This document shows positions 52,963 to 61,963 of a stretch of 64,000 nucleotides of DNA, piece by piece (the stretch's first letter is position 1; each line of letters starts with the position of its first letter). The DNA comes from Rhizobium phaseoli (GTDB lineage: Bacteria; Pseudomonadota; Alphaproteobacteria; Rhizobiales; Rhizobiaceae). The translations under genes were made by a program, and so were the position numbers. The DNA is taken from positions 1 to 64,000 of the forward strand of contig NZ_WUFT01000020.1 of the NCBI RefSeq assembly GCF_010668805.1, written 5' to 3'. Below the pieces are notes generated by a model. It was given only the letters and a program-made list of their open reading frames with translations. It was not told the origin of the DNA and made no database searches.

Positions 52963-55149
52963 ATGGACAACCCCACTGACAGCACAGGCAAATGTCCTGT
53001 TGCACATCACAAGGCTCCAGCCGCCCGGGCGAACCGCGACTGGTGGCCGAACCAGCTGAACGTACAGATTCTTCACCACAATTCCGGCCGCGCCGACCCG
53101 CTCGGCCAGGCCTTCGATTATGCCGAGGAGTTCAAGAAGCTCGATCTCGAGGCGCTGAAGCAGGATCTTCACGCGCTGATGACGGATTCGCAGGATTGGT
53201 GGCCGGCCGATTTCGGTCACTACGGCGGCCTGTTCATCCGCATGGCCTGGCACAGCGCCGGCACCTACCGCATCACCGACGGCCGCGGCGGCGCCGGCCA
53301 GGGCCAGCAGCGTTTTGCGCCACTCAACAGCTGGCCTGACAATGCCAACCTCGACAAGGCCCGCCGCCTGCTGTGGCCGATCAAGCAGAAATACGGCAAC
53401 CGCATTTCCTGGGCCGACCTCCTGATCCTCACCGGCAACGTCGCCTTGGAATCCATGGGCTTCCAGACCTTCGGCTTTGCCGGTGGCCGTGCCGACGTGT
53501 GGGAGCCCGAGGAGCTGTTCTGGGGTCCTGAGGGCACCTGGCTGGGTGACGAGCGCTACAGTGGCGAACGCCAGCTGGCAGAGCCGCTCGGCGCCGTGCA
53601 GATGGGTCTCATCTACGTCAATCCGGAAGGCCCTGGCGGCAATCCCGATCCGATTGCTTCGGCGCGCGACATCCGCGAAACCTTTGCCCGCATGGCGATG
53701 AACGACGAAGAGACCGTGGCGCTGATCGCCGGCGGCCACACCTTCGGCAAGACCCATGGCGCGGGCGATCCGTCCCTCATCGGCGCCGAGCCGGAAGGTG
53801 GCGCGATCGAGGATCAGGGTCTCGGCTGGAAGAGTAGCTTCGGCACCGGCTCCGGCAAGGATGCGATCACCGCCGGCCTTGAAGTGACCTGGTCGCAGAC
53901 GCCGACCAAGTGGAGCAACTACTTCTTCGAAAACCTCTTCGCTTTCGAGTGGGAATTGACGAAGAGCCCGGCCGGCGCGCATCAATGGCAGGCCAAGAAC
54001 GCCGACGCCTCCATTCCGGACGCCTATGATGCCGGCAAGAAGCATCTGCCGACCATGCTGACCAGCGACCTGGCACTGCGTTTCGATCCGGTCTACGAGA
54101 AGATCTCGCGCCGCTTCCTCGAAAATCCCGATCAGTTCGCCGACGCCTTCGCCCGCGCCTGGTTCAAACTGACCCACCGCGACATGGGACCGAAGGTGCG
54201 CTACCTCGGCCCGGAAGTTCCGGCCGAAGACTTGATCTGGCAGGATGTGCTCCCGGCCGTCGATCATCCGCTGGTTGACGACACGGACATCGCTGAGCTG
54301 AAGGCAAAGGTGCTGGCAACCGGCCTCACCGTCCAGGAACTGGTCTCCACGGCCTGGGCTTCCGCCTCGACTTTCCGCGGCTCCGACAAGCGCGGTGGCG
54401 CCAACGGCGCGCGCATCCGCCTTGCCCCGCAGAAGGACTGGGAAGCCAACCAGCCGGCACAACTCGCCAAGGTGCTTGGCGTTCTCGAAGGCATCCGGGC
54501 GGACTTCAACGCCGCCCAGACCGGGGGCAAGAAGATCTCGCTCGCCGACCTGATCGTTCTCGCCGGTGCTGCCGGTGTGGAGAAAGCGGCAGCCGCCGGC
54601 GGTCATGCCGTCAGCGTGCCGTTTACGCCGGGCCGCGCGGACGCATCGCAGGAACAGACCGATGCGCATTCCTTCGCTGCTCTTGAGCCGCGGATCGACG
54701 GCTTCCGCAACTATGTGAACGGCAAGCGCCTGCAGTTCATGAAGCCGGAAGAAGCCTTGGTGGATCGCGCCCAGCTGTTGACGCTGACCGGCCCTGAAAT
54801 GACGGTTCTCGTTGGCGGCCTTCGTGTCCTGAAGGCGGGCACGCCCGATCATGGCGTCTTCACCTCCCGCCCGGAAACGCTGACGAACGACTTCTTCGTC
54901 AACCTGCTCGACATGGCCACGCAGTGGTCGCCCGCAGCTGGCAACGAAGGCGTTTACGAAGGGCGCGACCGCAACACGAACGCAGTCAAGTGGACCGGCA
55001 CCCGCGTCGACCTGATCTTCGGCTCGCACTCGCAGCTTCGCGCCTTCGCCGAGGTCTACGGCCAGTCCGACGCCAAGGAGAAGTTCGTGAGGGACTTCGT
55101 CGCCGCCTGGACCAAAGTCATGAACGCCGACCGTTTCGACCTCGTCTGA
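52963..55149 (+). CDS. katG: Catalase-peroxidase
   Basis: A 728-aa bifunctional haem enzyme that removes hydrogen peroxide. The distal pocket is RMAWHSAGTYR (W96, H97). The covalent adduct partners are expected at W96, Y218 (in GLIYVNPEGP) and M244 (in RMAMNDEET). The proximal histidine is H259 in GGHTFGKTHG. The second, haem-free domain is complete. The ATG at 52963 has AAGGAG upstream. In R. etli katG is the main catalase gene. Confidence 0.98.
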   Translation: MDNPTDSTGKCPVAHHKAPAARANRDWWPNQLNVQILHHNSGRADPLGQAFDYAEEFKKLDLEALKQDLHALMTDSQDWWPADFGHYGGLFIRMAWHSAGTYRITDGRGGAGQGQQRFAPLNSWPDNANLDKARRLLWPIKQKYGNRISWADLLILTGNVALESMGFQTFGFAGGRADVWEPEELFWGPEGTWLGDERYSGERQLAEPLGAVQMGLIYVNPEGPGGNPDPIASARDIRETFARMAMNDEETVALIAGGHTFGKTHGAGDPSLIGAEPEGGAIEDQGLGWKSSFGTGSGKDAITAGLEVTWSQTPTKWSNYFFENLFAFEWELTKSPAGAHQWQAKNADASIPDAYDAGKKHLPTMLTSDLALRFDPVYEKISRRFLENPDQFADAFARAWFKLTHRDMGPKVRYLGPEVPAEDLIWQDVLPAVDHPLVDDTDIAELKAKVLATGLTVQELVSTAWASASTFRGSDKRGGANGARIRLAPQKDWEANQPAQLAKVLGVLEGIRADFNAAQTGGKKISLADLIVLAGAAGVEKAAAAGGHAVSVPFTPGRADASQEQTDAHSFAALEPRIDGFRNYVNGKRLQFMKPEEALVDRAQLLTLTGPEMTVLVGGLRVLKAGTPDHGVFTSRPETLTNDFFVNLLDMATQWSPAAGNEGVYEGRDRNTNAVKWTGTRVDLIFGSHSQLRAFAEVYGQSDAKEKFVRDFVAAWTKVMNADRFDLV

Positions 55150-55164
55150 TCGGTAAGCATTTCA

Positions 55165-55192
55165 CCCGGGTGCGGTTTCGGCCGCACCCGGG
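55165..55192 (+). terminator. katG rho-independent terminator
   Basis: A perfect 11-bp stem (CCCGGGTGCGG, 55165-55175, with 55182-55192) and a 6-nt loop, then CATTTCGTTTCTTT. It lies 15 bp after the katG stop. Confidence 0.85.
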
Positions 55193-55240
55193 CATTTCGT
55201 TTCTTTCGGAATGCCTTGTGTTTCCAAGGCATTACTTACC

Positions 55241-55381
55241 CTCCCTCATTCCTGTGCTCGTCACAGGAATCCAGTGCGCCCAAGTCCTTGGGCGCGGGAG
55301 ACTTTCCTTCCCAGATGAGAGTCATTCACCGCGCAGACGCGCGGTCGCTGGATTCCTGTGACGAGCACAGGAATGAGGGAG
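55241..55381. repeat. REPIN-like palindromic element
   Basis: The 34-bp arm 55241-55274 is exactly repeated in reverse complement at 55348-55381, with a 73-bp interior. Each arm contains its own hairpin of a 9-bp stem and 5-nt loop (ATTCCTGTG-CTCGT-CACAGGAAT at 55248-55270, and its mirror at 55352-55374). The interior carries a further hairpin GCGCCCAAG/CTTGGGCGC. Paired hairpins in inverted orientation are the layout of REPINs. No transposase is nearby. Confidence 0.8.
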
Positions 55382-55449
55382 CGTGGGTTGGAGACCCCGT
55401 GTGGGGTGAACACGGGGCCTCTTTGCCGGACCAATAAGTCGATGAAACC

Positions 55450-55905
55450 TTACTTCTCCGGCATCATCGACGAGTGGTGCGACGTGATCAGCCAGGTGCC
55501 ATCCTTGAACTCATAGGTGTAGGTATAGCGGGCCGGCACCTTCGAGCCGTCCTTCAGGGTGAAGGTGTAGGTGCCGGTATCGACGGCCCAGTTGCAGCCG
55601 AGCTTGATGTCACGGCTGTCGATGTGACCCTTGGGCTCCTTTTCCAGGAAGTGCGTGAAATAGTCGATCCGCTCTTCTTGGGTCAGGCGCGGCTTGTTCG
55701 CGAGCGTCGCGAGCAGCACCGAGTCCTCGCTGTAGTTCTTGGCGACTTCCTGGGGGCTCAGCGTTGCGAGCGAGGCGTTCCAGCGGTCGAAGAGCTTGGC
55801 GACCTGCTCTTCGCTCACCGGCGCGCAAGTCGCGGTTTCGGCCGCTGCAGCCGACTGGACCTGAACGAAACCGAGGACGAGGGCGGCAGCAATGATGGTA
55901 CGCAT
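55450..55905 (-). CDS. Secreted SnoaL-like/SgcJ-type protein
   Basis: A 151-aa protein with a signal peptide (MRTIIAAALVLGFVQVQSAA). A cystatin-like NTF2-fold domain follows (VAKLFDRWNASLATLSPQEV, YTYTYEFKDGTWLITSHHSS), of the type named SgcJ/EcaC or CaMKII-association-like. The ATG at 55905 has AGGAAG upstream. The function is not known. The fold often binds small molecules. Confidence 0.75.
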   Translation of the reverse strand: MRTIIAAALVLGFVQVQSAAAAETATCAPVSEEQVAKLFDRWNASLATLSPQEVAKNYSEDSVLLATLANKPRLTQEERIDYFTHFLEKEPKGHIDSRDIKLGCNWAVDTGTYTFTLKDGSKVPARYTYTYEFKDGTWLITSHHSSMMPEK

Positions 55906-56048
55906 ATTTGGCTTCCTATCTGGCGGTTCCGGCGGATATCGCTTCGGTCGACCGCATGACCAATATCTAAGCGGCCGGCGCTGCGGCCCCATCTGCCGGG
56001 TGGCTTCGATCCGAACTGCCGAACGGCATAGATGACATTCCCACCGGA

Positions 56049-57221
56049 ATGACTATCGTGCCCGCGTCATTCATTTCAGGAGCAGTCCCGTTGGGTCTGG
56101 AGCATAACACAGATACCGCGCATTCGCCTGATGTCGCGGAGATGAGAGCCCTTTACCGGGCGGCGGAAGCGCGGGCGGCGCGTCTGCGTTTCATCATCGA
56201 AGCGCGGAACCTTCTCGATACACACGCCTTCGAAACGGCCGCCCCCGAGGTTCTGTCCCGGCTTGCCGATTTTGCCGGAGCGTCGCTTGCGAGGCTCGTC
56301 TTTCCGCCGGTGCAGGGAGAGGTTCCTGTGCAGCTGATGATTGGGCAGTCGAGGAGCCCCGAGAACGACTCCATCCTGTTTGCCTCCGAGGACGGTTCCG
56401 ATCTCTCGCTGACGCTCATTGGCCCGTCGAGAGGGCGCGCAATCGATGCCGACGACCGGCAGACCTTGGACGTGGTGGCCGGGCAACTCGCCGATGCCTG
56501 CAATCTCGAACGGCAGGCGGCGGAAAACCAGGCGCTGCTCGGCGATCTCGAACGGCAGCGCAGCGAACTTGCCGCCCTCGTCGCACAGCTCATCCAGGCG
56601 CAGGAGCAGGAGCGGCAGCGGGTGGCGCTCGATCTGCACGACGGCTCGGCGCAGCTCGCCGCCGGTCTCAGCTATCGCCTGCAAAACCTCGCCGCCCGCA
56701 TCGGCGAGGCGCATGCGCTGAAGCCCGAAATCGACCAGCTCGCCGCGCTCGCGCGCCAATCCGTCGCCGACCTCCGGGCGGCGATCGCCGATCTTCGCCC
56801 GCCCGAACTCGACGATCTCGGCGTCGCCGCCGCACTGCGCACGCGCCTCGATGCGATCGACGGCATGGTGGTGATTGCTGATCTTGATGTTCGCGCCGAC
56901 CGCTGGCCGGCATCGACCGGGATCATTTTCTACCGCGTCGCCCAGGAAGCCATCAGCAATGTGCTCAAACACGCCGAGGCGAGCCGGCTTATCGTGCGCC
57001 TTTTCGAGGACGGCGAGCGGCAAGCGCATCTCGAAGTGATCGACGACGGCAAAGGCATCGGCGAGGTGCGCAAAACCAACATCAGGGGAGCCCGGCTCGG
57101 CATCGTCGGCATGCGCGAGCGGCTGGCGCTGCTCGGCGGCCGCATCGAGATCGGGACTGGGTCTTCAGGCGGCACTTATGTCCGCGCCGTTGCGCCCCTG
57201 CAGCAGGAGACGCTGGGATGA
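56049..57221 (+). CDS. Sensor histidine kinase, NarX/DegS type
   Basis: A 390-aa cytoplasmic kinase. The N-terminal half is GAF-like, without membrane helices. A coiled coil leads to the HisKA_3 phosphorylation site (RVALDLHDGSAQLAAGLSYR). The HATPase_c domain includes YRVAQEAISNVLKHAEA and VIDDGKGIG. The start is uncertain: the ATG at 56049 has a weak site, whereas a TTG at 56091 follows AGGAG. It overlaps its response regulator gene by 4 bp. Confidence 0.88.
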   Translation: MTIVPASFISGAVPLGLEHNTDTAHSPDVAEMRALYRAAEARAARLRFIIEARNLLDTHAFETAAPEVLSRLADFAGASLARLVFPPVQGEVPVQLMIGQSRSPENDSILFASEDGSDLSLTLIGPSRGRAIDADDRQTLDVVAGQLADACNLERQAAENQALLGDLERQRSELAALVAQLIQAQEQERQRVALDLHDGSAQLAAGLSYRLQNLAARIGEAHALKPEIDQLAALARQSVADLRAAIADLRPPELDDLGVAAALRTRLDAIDGMVVIADLDVRADRWPASTGIIFYRVAQEAISNVLKHAEASRLIVRLFEDGERQAHLEVIDDGKGIGEVRKTNIRGARLGIVGMRERLALLGGRIEIGTGSSGGTYVRAVAPLQQETLG

Positions 57222-57880
57222 CCGCAGCCATTCTCGTTGCCGACGATCATGACATTGCCCGCGCCGGTCTCATCGCCATGATCGGCGGCCAGGACGATTT
57301 CCATGTCGCCTTTGATGTGCGCGACGGTGTGGAAGCGGTGGAGGCCTGTGCGACCCACAAGCCGGATCTGGCTTTGCTTGACATTCGCATGCCGCGCATG
57401 GACGGCCTCACTGCTACGCGGGAGATCCGGCGCGTGTCGCCGGGCACACGCGTCATGATCATCACCATGCATGACAGCCTCGATTATCTGGAAGCGGCGA
57501 TCGATGCCGGCGCCACCGGCTATCTGCTGAAGGATGCCAGCCGCGACGATATTCTGCGCACGATCCGGCGCGTCCTTCAGGGCGATGCCTTTTTCGATGG
57601 GCCACTCGTTGCAAGGCTGCTGCGGCGCGCCGCCACCAAGCCGCAGACCAACAGCAGCGCCTTGGAGACGCTGACGGTGCGCGAGCGCGAGGTGCTGGCG
57701 AAGGTCGCCGAAGGCCTGACGAACAAGGAGATCGGCCGGGCCTTGAAGATCTCGCCCGGCACCGTCAAGATCCATGTCGAGCGCATCATTGGCAAGCTCG
57801 GAGCCGGCGACCGGACGCAGGCCGCCGTCATGGCCGTGCGCGGCGGCCTCGTCGCAGCATCCAGGGAAGAGCAGCCATGA
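57218..57880 (+). CDS. NarL/FixJ-family response regulator
   Basis: A 220-aa regulator. The receiver has acidic residues DD at 9-10, the phospho-acceptor D55 in LALLDIRMPRMDG and the lysine in GYLLKDASRDD. The LuxR-type helix-turn-helix reads LTVREREVLAKVAEGLTNKE and SPGTVKIHVERIIGKLG. It is the partner of the preceding kinase and overlaps the next kinase gene by 4 bp. Confidence 0.93.
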   Translation: MTAAILVADDHDIARAGLIAMIGGQDDFHVAFDVRDGVEAVEACATHKPDLALLDIRMPRMDGLTATREIRRVSPGTRVMIITMHDSLDYLEAAIDAGATGYLLKDASRDDILRTIRRVLQGDAFFDGPLVARLLRRAATKPQTNSSALETLTVREREVLAKVAEGLTNKEIGRALKISPGTVKIHVERIIGKLGAGDRTQAAVMAVRGGLVAASREEQP

Positions 57881-59823
57881 CCGCGGCAATGACTGGGCAC
57901 CGGCGGGCTCTGCGTTTCGCCGACCTTCCGCTGCGGGCAAAGGGCATCGTCATCATCACGGTGCCGCTGGCGCTGCTGCTTGCGGCGCTCGTTTCGGTCT
58001 TCGTCGCCGACCGGCAGAGCCGGATCGCCGAGGATCAGGTGCGGGTGACGCTGGAGATCCAGTCCGGCATTCAGGAGATCCACGCCCTGATCGCCGAAGC
58101 CGCGACCGCCATGCGGGGTTATCTGCTGACCGGCAGAACCGATTTCCTCGACCCCTTCAACCGGGCCGAGGACCGGCTGCCCGTCGTGCTCGACGAGGTC
58201 GGCCGCCGATTGCGGGATGAAGAGCAGAAGAGCCGCCTCGACCGCATCCGCGCCCTGGTCGACGCCAAAGTTGACCGCCTCCAACTGCTGAAGCAGGCCG
58301 ACATCCTGCGGGCCGGCGGGCGCGAGGATCTTGCGGCCAAGCTCATCGAAGGCAAGCAGGTTCTCGACGTGCTGCGACAGGAGATCGACGCGATGACCCG
58401 GCGTGAGGCCGATCTCCTCAATGCCAGGACGCAGGCCGCCGACCGGGTTCGCACCCTGTCGCGCAGCCTGATGATATCAGCCGGCTTCCTTGGTTTTGCC
58501 GGCGCGCTCGTTGCCGTCTTCCTGTTTTCGGCAAGCATCGTGCGCCGGGTGCATGCCCTGAAAGCCCAGGCACATCGGTTGTCACAAGGCGAGGTCGTGA
58601 CAGTGGCCGATTCCTCCCGCGATGAACTCGGCAGCCTCGAACAGGGGCTCGAAGATGCGAGTGTCCTCTTGAAAAAGCGCGAGGCCGATCTGACCGAGAG
58701 CGAGGAACGCTTCCGCCAGCTGGTCGAGGGCGTCAGCGACTACGGCATCTTCGGGCTCGATCCCGACGGTCACGTGGTGAGCTGGAACGCCGGCGCCGAG
58801 CGGATCACCGGCTATCGAACAGAGGAGATCGTAGGCCAGCATTTTTCCCGCTTCTACCCCGCTGAGACCAGGGAATCGTTTCCGGCTGAAGAGCTTTCCA
58901 AAGCAAGCCTTCACGGGAGAACCGAGGCGGAAGGCTGGCGGGTGCGCAAGGATGGCTCCCACTTCTGGTCGCATGTCGTCGTCACCGCACTCCATGACGA
59001 GACGGGCCGGCTGCGCGGCTTTTCCAAGATCACCCGCGACATTACCGAGCGCAAGCAGTTCGAGGAAGCCCTGCTTGCCGCCCGCGAGGATGCGGTGCGG
59101 GCCAGCAATGCCAAGAGCGAATTTCTGTCGCGCATGAGCCACGAGTTGCGCACGCCGCTGAATGCCGTGCTCGGTTTCGCCCAGCTTTTGGAAATGGATC
59201 TCACCGATGCCGATTCCCGGGAGAGCGTCGCACAGATCTTAAGGGCCGGCCGGCATCTGCTCAGCCTGATCGATGAGGTTCTCGATATGGCAAGGATCGA
59301 GGCCGGCCGCATGGATCTCACCGTCGAAGCGCAACCCGTCGCCGAGGTGATCGACGAAGCCGTGTCGCTTGCAAAGCCGCTCTGCGGCAAACAGCAGATC
59401 CGGATTGAGGTCGTCAAGCCGGCCGAGCCGGATCTGACGGTGCTCGCCGACCGGCGGCGTCTGCTGCAGGTGTTCCTGAACCTTCTCTCCAATGCGGTGA
59501 AATACAATCGTCACCAGGGAAGCGTGACCGTCAGCCACCGCGCGCTTGATGACCGCATTCGGATCGAGGTCAGTGATACCGGCCCGGGCATTCCAGCCGA
59601 CCGCATCGCCCGGCTGTTCACCCCGTTCGACCGGCTGGGCGCCGAACGTATCAGCCAGGAAGGAACCGGCCTTGGGCTTGCGCTCTCGAAACATCTGATC
59701 GACGCCATGGGCGGCACGCTCGGCTTCAGCAATCGGGAAGGCGGCGCAACGTTTCATGTCGATCTGCCGCGTGCGCCTGCGGCGATGCAGGAGGCCGGGG
59801 CGCAAGACGTCGCGGTGCCGTAA
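57877..59823 (+). CDS. CHASE3-HAMP-PAS sensor histidine kinase
   Basis: A 648-aa membrane kinase with a first helix (GIVIITVPLALLLAALVSVF), a periplasmic CHASE3 domain (IHALIAEAATAMRGYLLTGR) and a second helix (ISAGFLGFAGALVAVFLF). A HAMP domain and a PAS domain (GIFGLDPDGHVVSWNAGAER) follow. The HisKA site is FLSRMSHELRTPLNAVLGFA, and the HATPase domain includes LLSNAVKYN, DTGPGIPADRI and GTGLGLALSKHL. It is third in an operon of two-component genes. Confidence 0.93.
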   Translation: MTAAMTGHRRALRFADLPLRAKGIVIITVPLALLLAALVSVFVADRQSRIAEDQVRVTLEIQSGIQEIHALIAEAATAMRGYLLTGRTDFLDPFNRAEDRLPVVLDEVGRRLRDEEQKSRLDRIRALVDAKVDRLQLLKQADILRAGGREDLAAKLIEGKQVLDVLRQEIDAMTRREADLLNARTQAADRVRTLSRSLMISAGFLGFAGALVAVFLFSASIVRRVHALKAQAHRLSQGEVVTVADSSRDELGSLEQGLEDASVLLKKREADLTESEERFRQLVEGVSDYGIFGLDPDGHVVSWNAGAERITGYRTEEIVGQHFSRFYPAETRESFPAEELSKASLHGRTEAEGWRVRKDGSHFWSHVVVTALHDETGRLRGFSKITRDITERKQFEEALLAAREDAVRASNAKSEFLSRMSHELRTPLNAVLGFAQLLEMDLTDADSRESVAQILRAGRHLLSLIDEVLDMARIEAGRMDLTVEAQPVAEVIDEAVSLAKPLCGKQQIRIEVVKPAEPDLTVLADRRRLLQVFLNLLSNAVKYNRHQGSVTVSHRALDDRIRIEVSDTGPGIPADRIARLFTPFDRLGAERISQEGTGLGLALSKHLIDAMGGTLGFSNREGGATFHVDLPRAPAAMQEAGAQDVAVP

Positions 59824-59845
59824 GGCATCGTGAAAAGTTCTCCTT

Positions 59846-59963
59846 CGTCATGCTCGGCCTTGTGCCGAGCATCTGACCACGATAATTGCTTGACAGGAAA
59901 ACATTTATTTTCAGAAACTTAATTAGGCCGGCGTAGATCCTCGGCGCAAAGCCGAGGATGACG
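59846..59963. repeat. Second REPIN-like element
   Basis: Outer arms CGTCATGCTCGGC (59846-59858) and GCCGAGGATGACG (59951-59963) match as inverted repeats at 12 of 13 positions. Each end forms a hairpin with a 9-bp stem and 5-nt loop (59850-59872 and 59937-59959). The interior is AT-rich. The architecture equals that of 55241-55381, but the sequence differs. It separates the kinase from the single-domain response regulator. Confidence 0.7.
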
Positions 59964-59981
59964 TCGCGGGGGTTTTGGTCC

Positions 59982-60461
59982 ATGACAGATTCCACCGATA
60001 TGGTGCGCGCCTCGACGATCCTGATCGTCGATGACGAGCCCGCCAATGTTTCGCTGCTGGAGCGCATTCTCAAGCGCGAAGGCTTCAAAGCGCTGATCAG
60101 CACCACCGAACCGCGCGAGGCGCTGCGGCTGTTCCGCGAGCATCCCGTCGATCTCGTTCTCCTCGACCTGATGATGCCGGATCTCGACGGTTTCGCGCTG
60201 CTCGAAACCTTCGCAAGACTCATTCCCGAAAACAGCTACCTGCCGATCCTGGTTCTGACCGCCGATGCGACCTTGCCGACGCGCAGGCGGGCGCTTTCGC
60301 TCGGCGCCAAGGATTTCCTGACGAAGCCCTTCGACGCGATCGAGGCTGTCTTGCGGATCTTCAACCTGCTCGAAACCCGCATCCTGACGCTGGAGCTTGC
60401 CAAACACGGGCTGGCGACGCCGAAATCGGAACGACCGTGGATCCATCCACCCACATCTTGA
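59982..60461 (+). CDS. Single-domain response regulator
   Basis: A 159-aa receiver protein. It has TILIVDDEPANVSLLERIL (D17-D18), the phospho-acceptor D62 in LVLLDLMMPDLDG and the lysine in AKDFLTKPFDAIEA. There is no output domain beyond a short helical tail. The ATG at 59982 is preferred over 59958, which lies within the repeat element. It may act by protein contacts, as RpfG-like receivers do without their HD-GYP domain, and may take phosphate from the CHASE3 kinase. Confidence 0.88.
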   Translation: MTDSTDMVRASTILIVDDEPANVSLLERILKREGFKALISTTEPREALRLFREHPVDLVLLDLMMPDLDGFALLETFARLIPENSYLPILVLTADATLPTRRRALSLGAKDFLTKPFDAIEAVLRIFNLLETRILTLELAKHGLATPKSERPWIHPPTS

Positions 60462-60492
60462 AGGGGCGTTGGCCGCCGGCGGCGGTTTGCGC

Positions 60493-60511
60493 GCTCGCCT
60501 GTCAGGCGAGC
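60493..60511. terminator. Hairpin at convergent gene ends
   Basis: GCTCGCCT-GTC-AGGCGAGC is a perfect 8-bp stem with a 3-nt loop. It overlaps the stop of the minus-strand reductase gene and lies 31 bp after the response regulator stop. No U-tract follows. Confidence 0.45.
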
Positions 60512-61470
60512 AGCACCTTGCCGCCCGTCCGAAAAGGAAGGGTGGATTGCAGCGCAAGGCGGATCTTTTCCAGAGGAAAGACCTCCCGCACCTCGGTCGC
60601 GATGATCTTCGCGGCGATCTGCGCCGCCACTTCGGCATAGGCGCGCTGAACATTTTCCATGGCTTCGGAATGAACCCATTCCCGAAGATGGAAGAAGGAA
60701 AAGGCAATATCGGGATGGGACGACCAGAAAGACGGCGGAATACTTTGCCCCGAGAGCAGGCCGTAATGCACGAAATGTCCGCCGGGTTTGAGCGCAGCAG
60801 CGAGGATTGAGGCATGCGCGCCGCCGACGCAGTCGAGCACGGCGTCCAGCCCATGGCGGCCGGCAAGCCCCGTCGCCAGGTCGCTGTCCGCCCTGTCGAC
60901 GATGACGGCCTCGAGACTGCCGCTAAGGCGCGCGCGCGACTCCTCGCTGCGGACGATCGCGACCGGTTCCACACCGACGGCATTGGCGAGGCCGATCAGG
61001 ATCGATCCGATCGAAGAGGCAGCGGCATTGACGGCAATGCGCATGCCCGGCCTTAGCCCGATCTTCTTGTGCAGCATCAGCCAGGCCGTCATCGGGTTCA
61101 CATAGCTCGTCGCCGCTTCGAAATCTGAAAGCCCGTCCGGAACACGAAGACACCAGCTGGGATCGGTATGCTTGTATTCCTGCCATCCGCCTGCGCCGCG
61201 CACCGGCAGCACACGCGTGCCGGGCGCAAGCCCGTAAACGTCTTCACCGCATGCTTCGACCACACCGAAGGCTTCGAACCCTGGAATGAAGGGCAGGGTC
61301 GTACGCCCGGCATAGGCGCCTGATATGGTGATGATATCGGACGGATTGATCGACCGCGCCAAGAGGCGCACCCGCACCTGATCGCGCCGCAGCACCGGCA
61401 ATGCGGCCCGCTCGATCTCGACGGCCTCCGCGGCCGGCCCGAATTTTCGCACGACCGCCTGATATTGCAT
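60502..61470 (-). CDS. MDR-family oxidoreductase, enoyl-thioester reductase-like
   Basis: A 322-aa medium-chain dehydrogenase/reductase. It has ARSINPSDIITISGAYAG, FIPGFEAFGVVEACGEDV, the cofactor region NAAASSIGSILIGLANAVG and DAVLDCVGGAHASIL. The cysteines and histidines of zinc-dependent alcohol dehydrogenases are mostly missing. It resembles the Etr1/2-enoyl thioester reductase branch, which uses NADPH. The neighbours act on acyl-CoA, which fits that role. The ATG at 61470 has GGGGG upstream. Confidence 0.82.
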   Translation of the reverse strand: MQYQAVVRKFGPAAEAVEIERAALPVLRRDQVRVRLLARSINPSDIITISGAYAGRTTLPFIPGFEAFGVVEACGEDVYGLAPGTRVLPVRGAGGWQEYKHTDPSWCLRVPDGLSDFEAATSYVNPMTAWLMLHKKIGLRPGMRIAVNAAASSIGSILIGLANAVGVEPVAIVRSEESRARLSGSLEAVIVDRADSDLATGLAGRHGLDAVLDCVGGAHASILAAALKPGGHFVHYGLLSGQSIPPSFWSSHPDIAFSFFHLREWVHSEAMENVQRAYAEVAAQIAAKIIATEVREVFPLEKIRLALQSTLPFRTGGKVLLA

Positions 61471-61524
61471 TGCATCCCCCAGACAACAGCGGTTAGAACA
61501 CGCCTTCGAAATTTCGGTGATCGA

Positions 61525-61935
61525 ATGAGTGTTGACGACAGGCCTTTAGCATCGTTCCGGGTCTCGATGCGAGACATCGACATCTATGGTCATGTCCATA
61601 ATTCGGTGTACCTCGATTATTGCGAGGATGCCGTCGTCGAATTCCTGCGGCACCGGCAAATCCTCAGCCATTTCCGTCACACCTCCTCGGGTGTCGCCTA
61701 TCATGTGAAGAAGGCGGAGATCATCTTCCACAGTCCGATCGACGTCGACGATGTCGTCGAAGCAAAGGTGAGCGTCGAGAAAATCGGGCGCACGAGCCTC
61801 TCCTTTGCGATCGAACTCTTTCGCCGGCGCGATGGCGCCCATTGTGCATCGGCGGGGCTCGTCTGGGTCTGCGTCGGCCTGTCCGACAGCCGCCCGACGC
61901 CGATTCCGGAAGCGACCAGAGCCGCTTTAGGCTGA
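61525..61935 (+). CDS. Acyl-CoA thioesterase, hotdog fold (4HBT type)
   Basis: A 136-aa single hotdog-domain protein. The catalytic-region motif is FRVSMRDIDIYGHVHNSVYL (D-x-(x)-GH-N pattern), followed by YHVKKAEIIFHSPIDVDDVV and SFAIELFRRRDGAHCASAGL. The ATG at 61525 is favoured over an upstream frame that overlaps the divergent reductase gene. It is predicted to hydrolyse acyl- or aryl-CoA thioesters. Confidence 0.85.
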   Translation: MSVDDRPLASFRVSMRDIDIYGHVHNSVYLDYCEDAVVEFLRHRQILSHFRHTSSGVAYHVKKAEIIFHSPIDVDDVVEAKVSVEKIGRTSLSFAIELFRRRDGAHCASAGLVWVCVGLSDSRPTPIPEATRAALG

Positions 61936-61963
61936 CGGCAGATCTTCAAACCAGCGAGTGTCC

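Noticed and set aside
52825..55029. Open frame of 734 codons on the minus strand opposite katG
   Set aside because: It is the mirror of a high-GC, strongly codon-biased gene. It shows no domain motifs, whereas katG has all catalytic residues.
55275..55347. Possible CRISPR-like repeat near katG
   Set aside because: There is only one inverted pair, with no direct-repeat array or spacers. It is better explained as a REPIN-like element.
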